Shown: positions 15,511 through 24,694 of the stretch, piece by piece
Layout: the number at the start of each line of letters is the position of its first letter
Numbering within the stretch: position 1 is the first letter of the stretch
Assembly (NCBI GenBank): GCA_029688825.1
Contig: JARUKX010000005.1
Span: 118,878-182,877, forward strand
Direction of reading: 5' to 3'
DNA: 64,000 bases
Origin: Haloarculaceae archaeon H-GB1-1
GTDB taxonomy: Archaea > Halobacteriota > Halobacteria > Halobacteriales > Haloarculaceae
The notes under the pieces: generated by a model
What the model saw: the letters and a program-made list of their open reading frames with translations, nothing else
The model's database searches: none
Told to the model about the DNA's origin: nothing
Program-made: the position numbers and the translations under genes

Positions 15511-16476
15511 TCAGGCCATCGGAAGGCCCTGCTCGGCCTCCAGCAGTTCGTGGTAGCGGTTTCGGATGGTGACTTCCGAGATGTCCGCGACCTCGCTGAC
15601 TGCGGCCTGGGTCGTCTTCTCGTTGGTCAGGAGCGCGGCCGCGTAGACGGCGGCAGCGGCGAGCCCGACCGGCGACTTCCCCGAGTGGACGCCCTGCTCT
15701 TTCGCGTTCTGGAGGAGCTTCCGGGCGCGGAGTTCGGCCTCCTCCGAGAGGTCGAGGTCCGAGGCGAACCGCGGAACGTAGCTCTCGGGGTCAGCGGGTT
15801 GGACCTCCAGGCCGAGTTCGCGGACGACGTAGCGGTAGGTGCGTGCGATCTCGCTCTTCTCGACGCGGGAGACCTCCGTGATCTCGTCGAGGCTTCGGGG
15901 GACGCCGGCCTGTCGCGCTGCGGCGTAGACCGACGACGTGGAGACGCCCTCGATGGAGCGACCGGGCAGCAGGTCCTCGTCGAGCGCGCGGCGGTAGATG
16001 ACCGACGCCGTCTCGCGGACGTTCTCGGGCAGGCCGAGCGCGCTCGCCATCCGGTCGATCTCGCCGAGCGCCTGCTTGAGGTTGCGCTCCTTGGAGTCGC
16101 GGGTACGGAACCGCTCGTTCCACTTCCGGAGTCGCTGCATCTTCTTCCGCTGGTTCGAACCGAGGGAGTTTCCGTAGGCGTCCTTGTCGCGCCAGTCGAT
16201 GTTCGTCGACAGCCCCTTGTCGTGCATCATGTTCGTCGTCGGGGCACCGACGCGGCTCTTCTCGTCCTTCTCCTTGGCGTCGAAGGCTCGCCACTCCGGG
16301 CCGCGGTCGATCTCGTCGGTCTCCACGACCAGGCCGCAGTCCTGACAGACCGTCTCCGCCCCCTGCATGACGAGGTTGCCGCTGCACTCGGGACACGCCG
16401 TCTCCTCAGATTCCCGTTCTTCTTCTCGTGATACTTCGTTCGTGCGCGTTCGCGCTGTGACGTTCGAATTGCTCAT
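15511..16476 (-). CDS. tfb: Transcription initiation factor TFB
   Basis: This 321-residue archaeal TFIIB homologue has an N-terminal zinc ribbon (CPEC...CQDCG), the B-reader/linker GPEWRAFD...KSRVGAPTT, and two cyclin folds ending in a recognition helix ([18 protein letters not shown]). It recruits RNA polymerase to TBP-bound promoters. It is one of two TFBs in the window, fitting the multiple-TFB strategy of haloarchaea. The 210 bp upstream region is AT-rich and has an inverted repeat at 16491-16524. Confidence 0.96.
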   Translation of the reverse strand: MSNSNVTARTRTNEVSREEERESEETACPECSGNLVMQGAETVCQDCGLVVETDEIDRGPEWRAFDAKEKDEKSRVGAPTTNMMHDKGLSTNIDWRDKDAYGNSLGSNQRKKMQRLRKWNERFRTRDSKERNLKQALGEIDRMASALGLPENVRETASVIYRRALDEDLLPGRSIEGVSTSSVYAAARQAGVPRSLDEITEVSRVEKSEIARTYRYVVRELGLEVQPADPESYVPRFASDLDLSEEAELRARKLLQNAKEQGVHSGKSPVGLAAAAVYAAALLTNEKTTQAAVSEVADISEVTIRNRYHELLEAEQGLPMA

Positions 16477-16490
16477 CGTTGGCACGTGCT

Positions 16491-16524
16491 ATCCGGGATG
16501 CATCGACGATGGAAAACCCCGGAT
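16491..16524. promoter_or_regulatory. Inverted repeat in the tfb leader/promoter
   Basis: ATCCGGG (16491-16497) is the reverse complement of CCCGGAT (16518-16524). It begins 14 bp upstream of the tfb start codon. It could be an operator or an mRNA hairpin limiting TFB expression. Confidence 0.35.
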
Positions 16525-16686
16525 GACTATGTAGGAATTGAATGTTTTCGAAATTCATTTAAAACTTGTGGTATAGAATTCGGCGGCGGCAGCAGACGGC
16601 TTGAAACACCCGATTGGGAATCAATACCATTCTCATTCAAGTGTGGAATGGCGAACTTCAAAGTGTCTGGATTCTTATCTAGAGGT

Positions 16687-17193
16687 ATGGACATCGCCGT
16701 CGGAAGCACGAATCCCGTCAAGGTCGCAGCGGTCAGGACCGCACTGGACGGGTACGCGACAGCCGTTGCCGCGGTCGGCATCGACTCCGGTGTCTCCGAA
16801 CAGCCGTTCGGGCGCGCCGAGACCGTCGAGGGTGCACGCAACCGCGCGCACGCCGCACGCGACGCCACGAGCGCCGCGTTGGGTATCGGAATCGAGGGCG
16901 GGGTCACGGACCTCGACGACTGTTCCGGACTGTGGCTCGTGATGTGGGCCGCCGCGACCGACGGCGAGGAGACGGCGCTCGGCTCCGGCCCCGCGCTCCA
17001 GTTGCCCGAGGAAGTCGCCGCCAGACTCCGCGCCGGCGAGGAACTCGGCCCCGTCATGGACGACCGGCTCGACACCGACGGCATCGCGAAACGGGAGGGA
17101 GCGGCGGGCGTCCTCACGGACGGCATCATCGACCGCGAGTCGTCGCTCGTCCACGCCGTTGCGGGTGCGGTCGGACCGTTCGTCCGCGAGTGA
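16687..17193 (+). CDS. Inosine/xanthosine triphosphatase, YjjX/DUF84 family
   Basis: This 168-residue house-cleaning NTPase would remove non-canonical purine nucleotides. The opening MDIAVGSTNPVKVAAVRTAL, the ARNRAHAAR segment and the core GIGIEGGVTD are family hallmarks. The start at 16687 is chosen because the conserved N-terminus begins there and a TATA-like TTCTTATCT lies about 20 bp upstream. An in-frame extension upstream runs through AT-rich intergenic DNA and is rejected. Confidence 0.92.
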   Translation: MDIAVGSTNPVKVAAVRTALDGYATAVAAVGIDSGVSEQPFGRAETVEGARNRAHAARDATSAALGIGIEGGVTDLDDCSGLWLVMWAAATDGEETALGSGPALQLPEEVAARLRAGEELGPVMDDRLDTDGIAKREGAAGVLTDGIIDRESSLVHAVAGAVGPFVRE

Positions 17194-17202
17194 CAGCCAG
17201 CC

Positions 17203-17589
17203 TTACTCGTCGGCCACGACGTACGAGCCGAAGCCGTCGATGGTCCCGACCGGCGGCGCGCCGAACGCCAGCCAGACCTGGGTCTCCTCGTCCCTGTCGT
17301 TCCGCAGACTCCGCATCGGCTCGGGACCGACGCGCACGACCGTCCCCCGCGAGACGTCTCGGACCTCGTCGTCGATCTCGATGCGGCCGTCGGTCATCGC
17401 GACGAACACCTCCTCCTGCCCCTCGTGGGCGTGCGGCGTCGTCACGTCGCCGGGTTCGAGGCGTACCTGATTGACCCGCATCTCCGAACACCCCAGCGGC
17501 TCGGTGAGCTTTCGATGCGAGACGTCACAGGTGTTGAACAGCCCGGTATCCACGTCCTCGGGGTCGACGATAGCGAACGCCTCGTCCAT
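17203..17589 (-). CDS. Cupin-domain protein
   Basis: This 128-residue single-domain cupin has metal-binding motif 1 as TTPHAHEGQEEVFVAMTDG, with two His and one Glu. Motif 2 is less well conserved (RVGPEPMRSLRND) and lacks the usual His. The family covers isomerases, dioxygenases and sensors, and the substrate cannot be deduced. The ATG at 17589 begins MDEAFAIVDPEDV. It is convergent with the NTPase gene, 9 bp apart. Confidence 0.85.
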   Translation of the reverse strand: MDEAFAIVDPEDVDTGLFNTCDVSHRKLTEPLGCSEMRVNQVRLEPGDVTTPHAHEGQEEVFVAMTDGRIEIDDEVRDVSRGTVVRVGPEPMRSLRNDRDEETQVWLAFGAPPVGTIDGFGSYVVADE

Positions 17590-17631
17590 GAACGTGCGAT
17601 TTCGACCGACCGGCAAAGGGCTTCTGCTCAC

Positions 17632-19461
17632 TCAATCGTCAGTCGGCGTCGGCTCGGCTTCGCTCGCCGACTTGCTCTCTTCGACCGCCGTCGTGAGCGA
17701 GACGTTCAGCCAGCCCATCGAGATGACGCCGCCGAGCACCGTCACGACGTTCTTGACGGCGTGGTCGACGATGGCCGCGCCGAGCGCCACCTCCCAGCCG
17801 ACGGCCGGAATCAGCCCGACGACAAGCAGTGAGAAGGCCCCTTCGTAAAGGCCGACGCCGCCCGGCGACAGCGGCAGGACCTTCGCGAGGTTGCCCACGC
17901 TGACCGCGAAGAACCCGACGGCGACGAGCGTGACCAGCGAGACGTTCACGTCGAACGCCGCGAACACGAGCAGCGCGGTCAACACGTCCAGCGACCAGAT
18001 GAGCAGGCTCGACGCGCCGACGCGCGCGAACGCTCGGCCGTCGCCCGCGACGGTCTGGACGTCGCCCGCGAAGCGCTCGATGACCGACGCCACGTAGTCG
18101 GCGTAGGAGTCGTTGCTGATCGCGGTGACCGCTCCCCGGACGTAGTTCCGGTCGCTCCGGGCGCTGGCGACGATGAGCGCCACCGACCCGATGGCAGCGA
18201 GACCGACCCCCGTAGCGACGTACAGCGCCGTCTGGCCGCTCGCCGCCCGCTCGCTGCCGAGGGCGCTGCCGAGCAGTGCCGACTGGACGTCGGTCACCTG
18301 CCCCGTCGCGACGAGACCGAGCATGACCGTCCCCGCCAGCAGCGTGATGGTCAGCAGGTCGAAGACCCGCTCTACGGCGAGCGACGCGAAGCCGGAGGCG
18401 TAGGGGATCGACCGTCGCGCCTTCACGACGTACGCGCGGACCGCGTCACCGGCGCGGGCAGGGAAGACGAGGTTCCCGGTCTGACTGATGAAGATGGCCC
18501 CGGTCAGGAAGCCGGTCTTCTCTCTGTACCCGATTTCGCCGAGGATGTCGCGGTACCGATAGCCCCGAAGCGGCCACGAGAAGACGTAGACGACGGCGGC
18601 GAGCGCCACCAGCGTCGGGTCCGCCTCGCTCATCCGCGCGAGGACCTCGGAGGGGTCGAGGTAGACGGTCATCAGCGCGAGGGCGACGAAGACCAGCAGC
18701 GACCCGACGCCGAGGGAGACGCGGCGCGTGAGTCGCGGACTGACCGACAGTTGCCACCAGGTCCGGACGATCTGGCTGCCCATGCCGAAGACGTCCCGGA
18801 CGACGTCGACCTTGCTGTCGCCCTTCGGCGTCCAGTCGACGGAGAATTCCTTGACCCGGTAGCCCTCTCGTTGGGCGCGGACGAGCAGTTCGGTGTCCCA
18901 GAACCAGTGGTCGTCTTCGACGTCGTCGAGCAGGTCCATCAGCGCAGCGCGGTCGAACGCCTTGAACCCGCACTGGTGGTCCTGCACGTCCGAGCGGAGG
19001 AACAGCCGGACGAGGGTGTTGAAGCCGTAACTCGGCACCCCTCGTTTGGCCGGGCGGTCGGCCCGGTTCTCCGGCAGCCACCGCGAGCCCGTGGCCACGT
19101 CGTACTCGCCGCTGCGGACGCTCTCGACGAGCTCTTCGAGGTGGCGCATGTCGGTCGCGAGGTCCGTATCGAAGTAGACGAGGGTGTCACCCGAGGCACG
19201 GCGGAAGGCGTACCCGAGCGCACCGCCGCGGCCCAGCCGCTCGTCGCTGTGGATGTGGCGCACGCGGTCGTCCTCGTCGGCGAGCCTGTCGGCGATATCC
19301 GGCGTCCGGTCGTCACAGCCGTCTTCGGCGACGATGACCTCGAACGTCCCCGCTGGAAGGAACGACGCGAGCGTGTCGAGCGTGACCTCGACGGTCCGCT
19401 CGATGGTGTTCTCCTCGTTGTAGGCGGGGAGAACCACGCTCACCTCGACTGGGGAACTCAT
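17632..19461 (-). CDS. AglD-like glycosyltransferase/flippase fusion
   Basis: This 609-residue protein joins two modules. Residues 1-240 form a GT2 dolichyl-phosphate-type glycosyltransferase (VSVVLPAYNEENTIERT, the DxD FDTDLATDM, DHQCGFKAFDR). The rest is an LPG-synthase-like (UPF0104) membrane domain of about eight helices with the SQTGNLVFPARAGD and LPLSPGGVGLYEG motifs. Haloferax AglD has the same architecture and charges dolichol phosphate with the terminal mannose of the S-layer N-glycan. No other agl genes are nearby. A TATA-like TACTTTTG about 25 bp upstream supports the ATG at 19461. Confidence 0.88.
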   Translation of the reverse strand: MSSPVEVSVVLPAYNEENTIERTVEVTLDTLASFLPAGTFEVIVAEDGCDDRTPDIADRLADEDDRVRHIHSDERLGRGGALGYAFRRASGDTLVYFDTDLATDMRHLEELVESVRSGEYDVATGSRWLPENRADRPAKRGVPSYGFNTLVRLFLRSDVQDHQCGFKAFDRAALMDLLDDVEDDHWFWDTELLVRAQREGYRVKEFSVDWTPKGDSKVDVVRDVFGMGSQIVRTWWQLSVSPRLTRRVSLGVGSLLVFVALALMTVYLDPSEVLARMSEADPTLVALAAVVYVFSWPLRGYRYRDILGEIGYREKTGFLTGAIFISQTGNLVFPARAGDAVRAYVVKARRSIPYASGFASLAVERVFDLLTITLLAGTVMLGLVATGQVTDVQSALLGSALGSERAASGQTALYVATGVGLAAIGSVALIVASARSDRNYVRGAVTAISNDSYADYVASVIERFAGDVQTVAGDGRAFARVGASSLLIWSLDVLTALLVFAAFDVNVSLVTLVAVGFFAVSVGNLAKVLPLSPGGVGLYEGAFSLLVVGLIPAVGWEVALGAAIVDHAVKNVVTVLGGVISMGWLNVSLTTAVEESKSASEAEPTPTDD

Positions 19462-19534
19462 TGCTTTCGGTAAGGCCACGAACTCAAAAGTACCTTCTGT
19501 TGTGTCCACTGACGCGATAATCGGCCCCCGGGCA

Positions 19535-21253
19535 TCAGTCCGCTCGTTCGGGCGACTGCGCCCTCGCGAAGCGTCCGAGGTCGACGTCGCCGACCTCCGA
19601 GACCGTCTCGTAGGGCCTGTTCACCACGATGTCTCCGGCGGTCTGGCTTCCGACGCCGGGCAGCGCCCGCAGTTCGTCCATCGACGCGCTGTTCACGTCG
19701 AGCGGGTATGGGACGCCCGTGACGGAGCGATACCCGTGGTCGGTTATCGCCACGTCGAGCACCTGTCCGAGGTCGCGCTCGCCGGGAATCGCCACGAGCA
19801 GCGAGTACGTCCCCAGTTGGCGGCCGAACGTCTTGCCGTCCTGGTGGTACTCCAGGTGGACGTCCGGCAGGATCGTGCCGGGTGGCGCGACCCGCTGGAG
19901 CATCGGATTGTCGATCTCCTCGCGGACCTCGCGCTTGTACTGCTTGAACAGCTTCTTGTGGTCGTTCGCGATGTCCGCACCCGTCTCGGACATCTCAGTC
20001 CCCTCGAAGGACATCACCTGCCGGATGTTGATGCGCCGGACCATCAGCCCCTCGTCGAGGATGCGCTGGAGGAACCGGCGGTTGTGGTCGAACGTCTCGC
20101 GGCGCTCGCCCTCCAGGCCGTGCAGGAGGTTGATGCCGGGCAGGAGCTTGGGGAGGCGCGCGGACGCGTCCTCGCCGACGGACGGGCCAAGCTTCGTCTC
20201 TTCCCCCGGCCGCCAGCCCGCTTCCTCGTTGACGATCTTCACCGCCTCGAAGCATTCATCCGCGGTGACGAGGAGGTTGTTCGCTTCCTGTACTCGGGGG
20301 TCGGCGCTCTCCAGGCCGAACGCCGCGGTATCGCCGGGCGTGTTGTGCTCGGCGATGACCCGAATCCCCTCACGCGAGAGGTCGGGGTACTCCACGATGG
20401 TCACGGGGTTCATGTTGTCGAGGTGGAGCGTATCGACGTCGGGCACCACCTCGCGGATGCCGCCGTAGAGGGCGCGAAGCGCGTCGGGGTTGGGCTTCTC
20501 GCCGTCGCCGCCGTACGCGAGGATGTCGGCCTGCCGGCCCAGTCGGAAGTCGGTCACGCCGTGGTTCGAGAGGACGTCGACCTCGGCGACGACGTTCTCC
20601 GGCGAGCGGAAGTCCGGGTCGCCGTACATCGGCTCCGTGCAGAACGAGCAGCGGTAGGGACAGCCCCGAGAGGTTTCGAGTTCCGCGATGAGGTAGTCCG
20701 GGTGGTTCGGGTGTTGCTCGACGACGAACGCGCCCTTCCGCGCCCAGCGGTTCTCCTCGGAGACGTCCCGATAGCGGTCGTTGAACCCCTCCAGCCCGTT
20801 CTCGACGAGGTCGTGGACCGCGGCCTCCACGTCGGCCATCGCGAGGAAGTCGAAGTCGAGGTCGTCCCGTGCGGTCTCCACGCCGCCGGCGTTCTCCTCG
20901 CCGACGCCGAACCGGACCGGGCCGCCCATCAGACTCGTCCCGTCAGCCGTCCAGGCCAGTTTGCGAACTTCGTCGGGTTCGGCCGGCGTCCCGCCGACGT
21001 ACTTCCCGGGGACCGTCATGCCGCCGACGTATATCATGAGGTCCGCCTCCTCGACGTCCCGCCAGCGCGAGCGGTCCTCCCGGAGGGCGTCGATGGTGTG
21101 GTAGGTCACGTTCTCGGCGGGGACGCCTGCGTCCACCAGCCCCCCGGCGGTGTACCGCGGGTACGTCGAGATGTACGGCGGCACGCCGAAGTGCGCCGGC
21201 TCGTCGACGTAGCCGTCGACGATGGTGACGGCGAGCGAAGCCGGGTCAGTCAT
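19535..21253 (-). CDS. Radical SAM protein with C-terminal helix-hairpin-helix
   Basis: This 572-residue protein starts with a B12-binding-like alpha/beta domain (about 1-150). It has the radical SAM cluster motif SRGCPYRCSFC (C198, C202, C205) within a TIM-barrel region. It ends in a helix-hairpin-helix (VNSASMDELRALPGVGSQTA, near 520-540), usually a DNA-binding module. The combination suggests a nucleic-acid-directed modification or repair enzyme. Function is not established. The ATG at 21253 is chosen because IVDGYVDEPAHFG follows directly. It is a single gene, divergent from the DUF7559-like/hsp20 pair. Confidence 0.85.
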   Translation of the reverse strand: MTDPASLAVTIVDGYVDEPAHFGVPPYISTYPRYTAGGLVDAGVPAENVTYHTIDALREDRSRWRDVEEADLMIYVGGMTVPGKYVGGTPAEPDEVRKLAWTADGTSLMGGPVRFGVGEENAGGVETARDDLDFDFLAMADVEAAVHDLVENGLEGFNDRYRDVSEENRWARKGAFVVEQHPNHPDYLIAELETSRGCPYRCSFCTEPMYGDPDFRSPENVVAEVDVLSNHGVTDFRLGRQADILAYGGDGEKPNPDALRALYGGIREVVPDVDTLHLDNMNPVTIVEYPDLSREGIRVIAEHNTPGDTAAFGLESADPRVQEANNLLVTADECFEAVKIVNEEAGWRPGEETKLGPSVGEDASARLPKLLPGINLLHGLEGERRETFDHNRRFLQRILDEGLMVRRINIRQVMSFEGTEMSETGADIANDHKKLFKQYKREVREEIDNPMLQRVAPPGTILPDVHLEYHQDGKTFGRQLGTYSLLVAIPGERDLGQVLDVAITDHGYRSVTGVPYPLDVNSASMDELRALPGVGSQTAGDIVVNRPYETVSEVGDVDLGRFARAQSPERAD

Positions 21254-21363
21254 GGACGCTCGTAGCCACTCGACGGGTAAAACCGTGACTACACGGGACG
21301 AGTCGACGGTCACGCGGCACGAGCGCCGCCGCTTTCTTAGGCTCGCTCCCCCTAGAGTAGGGT

Positions 21364-21522
21364 ATGCCCGCCACCCTCGAGGTCAGATGCACGAACTCGG
21401 CCTGTGAACTCGACATGGCCGAGTTGCACTACACCTACGACATGCCCGACGACGTCGGCGTCCAGGACTTCACGTGTCCCTACTGCGGGTCCGGCGAGGA
21501 ACTGGAGGAGATCGTCGTATGA
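21364..21522 (+). CDS. DUF7559-like mini zinc-finger protein
   Basis: This 52-residue acidic microprotein has Cys9, Cys14, Cys38 and Cys41 (CTNSAC and CPYCG), enough for one zinc site. It matches a haloarchaeal small-protein family I recall as DUF7559. The stop overlaps the hsp20 start (ATGA), so the two are translationally coupled. A TATA-like TTTCTTAG near 21332 predicts a leaderless transcript at 21364. Function is unknown, possibly linked to stress because of hsp20. Confidence 0.82.
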   Translation: MPATLEVRCTNSACELDMAELHYTYDMPDDVGVQDFTCPYCGSGEELEEIVV

Positions 21523-21995
21523 TGCGCGAGTTCGGCAAGTCGCTGGGGAACGCCGTGATGGAGAACGTCGGGCGCGCGGTCGGGCGCGCACAGGAGCGAA
21601 AGCCCCTGCCTGCCGACCTGCTGGAGAGCGACGACGCCTTCCTCGCGGTGTTCGACGCGCCGGGCGCGACGGCCAGCGACGTGCAGGCACGGCTCCAGGA
21701 CAACGTCGTCGAGGTCCGCATCGACCGCTTCCGGGACTTCCACGAGGGATTCGAGATGCGCTATCCCGGCCGCGGGCTCTCGCTCGACGGTCGCGTGACC
21801 CTCCCCGAATCGGCCGTCGTGGACCCCGAGGGGACGAAGGCGACCCTCGAAGACAACGGCACGCTCGTGGTCAGGATACCGAAGGCGACGGCGTCCGACG
21901 ACCGCGTCGACATCGACGTGAGCGAGCAGGAGGCTGCCGAGAGCGAGCAAGCGACTGGCGAGGACGCCGCAGACGAGGAATCGACCGAAGAGTAG
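21519..21995 (+). CDS. hsp20: Hsp20/alpha-crystallin small heat-shock protein
   Basis: This 158-residue chaperone has an alpha-crystallin-like beta-sandwich core (DAFLAVFDAPGATASDVQA ... NGTLVVRIPKA, about residues 38-125) and a disordered acidic tail. The core spacing is typical of divergent haloarchaeal Hsp20. It starts at ATG 21519, overlapping the upstream microprotein gene. A second ATG three bases later is an alternative. It prevents aggregation of unfolded proteins without ATP. Confidence 0.88.
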   Translation: MMREFGKSLGNAVMENVGRAVGRAQERKPLPADLLESDDAFLAVFDAPGATASDVQARLQDNVVEVRIDRFRDFHEGFEMRYPGRGLSLDGRVTLPESAVVDPEGTKATLEDNGTLVVRIPKATASDDRVDIDVSEQEAAESEQATGEDAADEESTEE

Positions 21996-22014
21996 CCGCG
22001 TTCTTCTCTCCGGG

Positions 22015-23121
22015 TCACTCGATGGCCATCCCCTCGACGACCTCGAACGACTCGTCGCCGTCGAATCGGCCGGGGTCGAACGACGGGATTCCCACCCCGC
22101 CGCGAATCTCCGCAGCGACCGCTTCGCCGAGCGCGGGGGCGCGCATGAAGCCGTGGCCGTGCCATCCGGTCGCGACGTAGAGGCCGTCGTCGACCCGTCC
22201 GAGCAGCGGATCGCGGTCGGGCGTCGCAGTACAGAGACCGGCCCAGGACCGCCGAATCTCGGGTTCGATGCCGGTAGCCCGCTCGACGGACGCGACGGCG
22301 TCGGACTCGAAGGCCGCGTCCCCTGACCGGTCGTAGTCGTCGGGGTCGGCCTCGACGGGTTCGGTGCCGTCGCCGACGAGCAGGCCCCCGCCCTTCGGGC
22401 GGAGGTAGTACTCACCGGACGCGTCGTACAGCGTCGGCACGTCCGGGAACTGCTCGGTGACGAGCGCCTGCACGCGGTAGGGCTTCATCGGAATCGGAAC
22501 CCCAGCGTCGGCGAGCACGCGCTTCGTGTGCGCACCCGCGGCGACGAGGACGGCGTCGAACGATTCCGTCCCGTCGGAGGTCTCGACGACGCCGCCCTCC
22601 CGGACGCTCACCTCGACGTTCGGACGCAGCGTGACGCCGGCCACTCGGGCGCGGGCGGCCATCGTCTCGACGTAGGTCTCCGGCGAGAGGACGCCCGCGT
22701 TCTCGGCGACGGCGGCGACGACCACGTCGTCGGTTTCGAGCGTCGGGAATCGCTCACCGAGGGCCGCGGGGTCGAGCAGCGAGACCCGACAGCCGTGCTC
22801 ACGCATGCGGGGGACCTGCTCGCGAATCGCGTCGGCGCGGCGCTCGTCGCCATCGCGAGCGAGCCAGACGTACGGCGTCCGGACGAGGTCGATCGCGTCA
22901 CGATCGGCCAACTCGAAGAACCGCTCCAGCGCCCGCTGGGCAATCTGCGCGTCCCGGCGGTCCGCGAACGCGTCGTAGACGATCCCGGCCGCGCGTCCGG
23001 ACGCGCCGCTCCCCGGTTCGTCGCGGTCGAAGAGCGTGACCGACGCACCGCCGCTGGCGAGGTCGACGGCCGCCGTCACGCCGACCGCGCCCGCACCGAC
23101 GACCGCGACGTGGTCAGCCAT
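22015..23121 (-). CDS. FAD-dependent oxidoreductase (DAO family)
   Basis: This 368-residue enzyme has an N-terminal FAD-binding GxGxxG (VAVVGAGAVGVTAAVDLA), an E/D-type ribose contact (FDRDEPG), and a C-terminal DADO block (YVATGWHGHGFMRAPALGE). The family oxidises amines or amino acids such as glycine, sarcosine or proline derivatives. The exact substrate is not clear. Its start codon directly follows the stop of the DUF7388-like gene, so the two form an operon. Confidence 0.9.
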   Translation of the reverse strand: MADHVAVVGAGAVGVTAAVDLASGGASVTLFDRDEPGSGASGRAAGIVYDAFADRRDAQIAQRALERFFELADRDAIDLVRTPYVWLARDGDERRADAIREQVPRMREHGCRVSLLDPAALGERFPTLETDDVVVAAVAENAGVLSPETYVETMAARARVAGVTLRPNVEVSVREGGVVETSDGTESFDAVLVAAGAHTKRVLADAGVPIPMKPYRVQALVTEQFPDVPTLYDASGEYYLRPKGGGLLVGDGTEPVEADPDDYDRSGDAAFESDAVASVERATGIEPEIRRSWAGLCTATPDRDPLLGRVDDGLYVATGWHGHGFMRAPALGEAVAAEIRGGVGIPSFDPGRFDGDESFEVVEGMAIE

Positions 23122-23901
23122 CTACTCCAGCACGGGATCCAGCCCGCGTGCGGGGTAGCCGACGACGACGTCAGCGCCGGCCTCGCGGAACTGCTCGACG
23201 CGGTCGGCGACGTCGCTCTGCGTCCCCACGAGCGCGTAGTCGCTCGCGGCCTGCAACAGGACGTTCCTTGCTCGTCCCTCGGCCGCGCTGTCGGTCCGAG
23301 CGCCCTCGGGGAGCGCCTGTCTGACCGGACGGCGACGCGAGAGGTAGGCACCGAGGCCGTCGAGAATAGCGTCCTCGTCGTCCGTGACGACCGTCGGCGC
23401 GTACAGCGCCAGTTCGCCGTCGAACCCGGCCGCCCGGAGCGACTGCAGGTCGCGCATCGACGTTCGGGAGAGGAGTTCGAACTGGGTGCCGCCCACTGCG
23501 AGGGCGGTGCGCTCGACTCCCTCGGTGCCGACCCAGTGGTCGCCGTCAGCGGCGGCGTCCAGTCGCGGTGCGACGGGTCGCCTGCACTCCTCGTCGGTCA
23601 GGTACGCCGGATTCCCAGCGACGAGCACCGGGTCGACGGGAGCCGGCAACGACGAAAGGAGCGAGTCGTCACCCTGCGGATCGAATCCGTCCGCCCGGAC
23701 TGGTGCGGTCACGCGGACGGACTTGTCCGCAGCGAGGTCGGTGAGCACGTCCGCGTCGGGGACGTGCTCGTTGCCCTCGTAGTCTATCGTGATAACCTCG
23801 ACGTCGAGCGCGGCGGCCCGGCTGACGTCGACTTCCGTGGGTTTGAGCGCCACTCCGTCGAGGCCGGCCTGCGCGAGCGTTGCACCTTTCAACATTGACA
23901 T
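23122..23901 (-). CDS. DUF7388-like haloarchaeal protein
   Basis: This protein of about 259 residues is rich in alternating strand/helix segments suggesting a TIM barrel. The final segment (SDVADRVEQFREAGADVVVGYPAR) resembles the end of luciferase-like flavin monooxygenases. I recall such proteins as DUF7388. It is in an operon with the FAD oxidoreductase (no spacer), so a redox role is plausible but unproven. ATG 23901 or ATG 23895 could be the start, and a GTG at 23904 is also open. Confidence 0.7.
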   Translation of the reverse strand: MSMLKGATLAQAGLDGVALKPTEVDVSRAAALDVEVITIDYEGNEHVPDADVLTDLAADKSVRVTAPVRADGFDPQGDDSLLSSLPAPVDPVLVAGNPAYLTDEECRRPVAPRLDAAADGDHWVGTEGVERTALAVGGTQFELLSRTSMRDLQSLRAAGFDGELALYAPTVVTDDEDAILDGLGAYLSRRRPVRQALPEGARTDSAAEGRARNVLLQAASDYALVGTQSDVADRVEQFREAGADVVVGYPARGLDPVLE

Positions 23902-24020
23902 CACCGGTCCCGTCGACCCACCAGGTGGTCGGGGACCAACCTATCGGTCGTAACCCGACCGTGCGGGAAAACACTATCGTTGTGTCAGTCGTCGATCGAG
24001 AATCGCCCACCTCCGGCAGA

Positions 24021-24617
24021 TCAGGGCAGGTCCGCGTCGGCGTCGGCGACGCGGTCGACCTCCGCCGGCATCTCCCAACCGGTCGCCAGATCGAGGAACT
24101 GGACCAGCATCCGGGCGGTCGCCCCCCACACGGTGTAGTCGTCGACGTGGAAGAAGTGGAGGCGAATGTCGCCGTAGTGGGGGTGGTCGCGCCGCTCGCT
24201 CTCGTAGTTGCTTAGGTCGATGAGTTCCGCGACCGGCAGGACGGCGATCTCAGCGACCTCCTCGTCGCCGGGCACGTACTCGCGGTCGGGAATCGTCGCG
24301 ACGAACGGCCGGACCGCGTACCGCGTGATCGTCCGGATGTCGTCGAGTCGACCCACGACAGTCACCTCGCTCGGGTCCAGACCGATCTCCTCGTCGGCCT
24401 CGCGCATCGCGGTCGTGACCAGATCCTCGTCTGCCGGCTCGTATCCGCCGCCGGGGAAGCTCATCTGCCCGGGGTGGTCGGGGAGGTGCTCGGCCCGTTT
24501 GGTGAACAGGAGGTAGTAGCCGTCCGCTCGCTCGATGACGGGGACGAAGACGGCGGCCTCGCGCTCCTCGCCAGTTACCTCGGTCGGGGAGAACCGGGCC
24601 ACCGCTTCGAAGTCCAT
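24021..24617 (-). CDS. Nudix hydrolase, CoA pyrophosphatase type
   Basis: This 198-residue hydrolase has a complete Nudix box (GYEPADEDLVTTAMREADEE followed by IGL). Directly upstream is the CoA-type signature HLPDHPGQMSFPGG, so CoA or acyl-CoA is the likely substrate, cleaved to phosphopantetheine and 3',5'-ADP. A TATA-like AATTAAG near 24655 fits starts at 24629 or 24617. The shorter, MDFEAVARF, is listed. Confidence 0.9.
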   Translation of the reverse strand: MDFEAVARFSPTEVTGEEREAAVFVPVIERADGYYLLFTKRAEHLPDHPGQMSFPGGGYEPADEDLVTTAMREADEEIGLDPSEVTVVGRLDDIRTITRYAVRPFVATIPDREYVPGDEEVAEIAVLPVAELIDLSNYESERRDHPHYGDIRLHFFHVDDYTVWGATARMLVQFLDLATGWEMPAEVDRVADADADLP

Positions 24618-24694
24618 ACCGGTACGCATGCGTTTGACGGTCTTAATTGGTCCGACAGCAGTGGTGCCCTCGACGCATCGCTCCTGGGTTCCGG

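Noticed and set aside
19502..21265. A 587-codon plus-strand frame
   Set aside because: It mirrors the radical SAM gene, whose cluster motif and HhH fix the coding strand.
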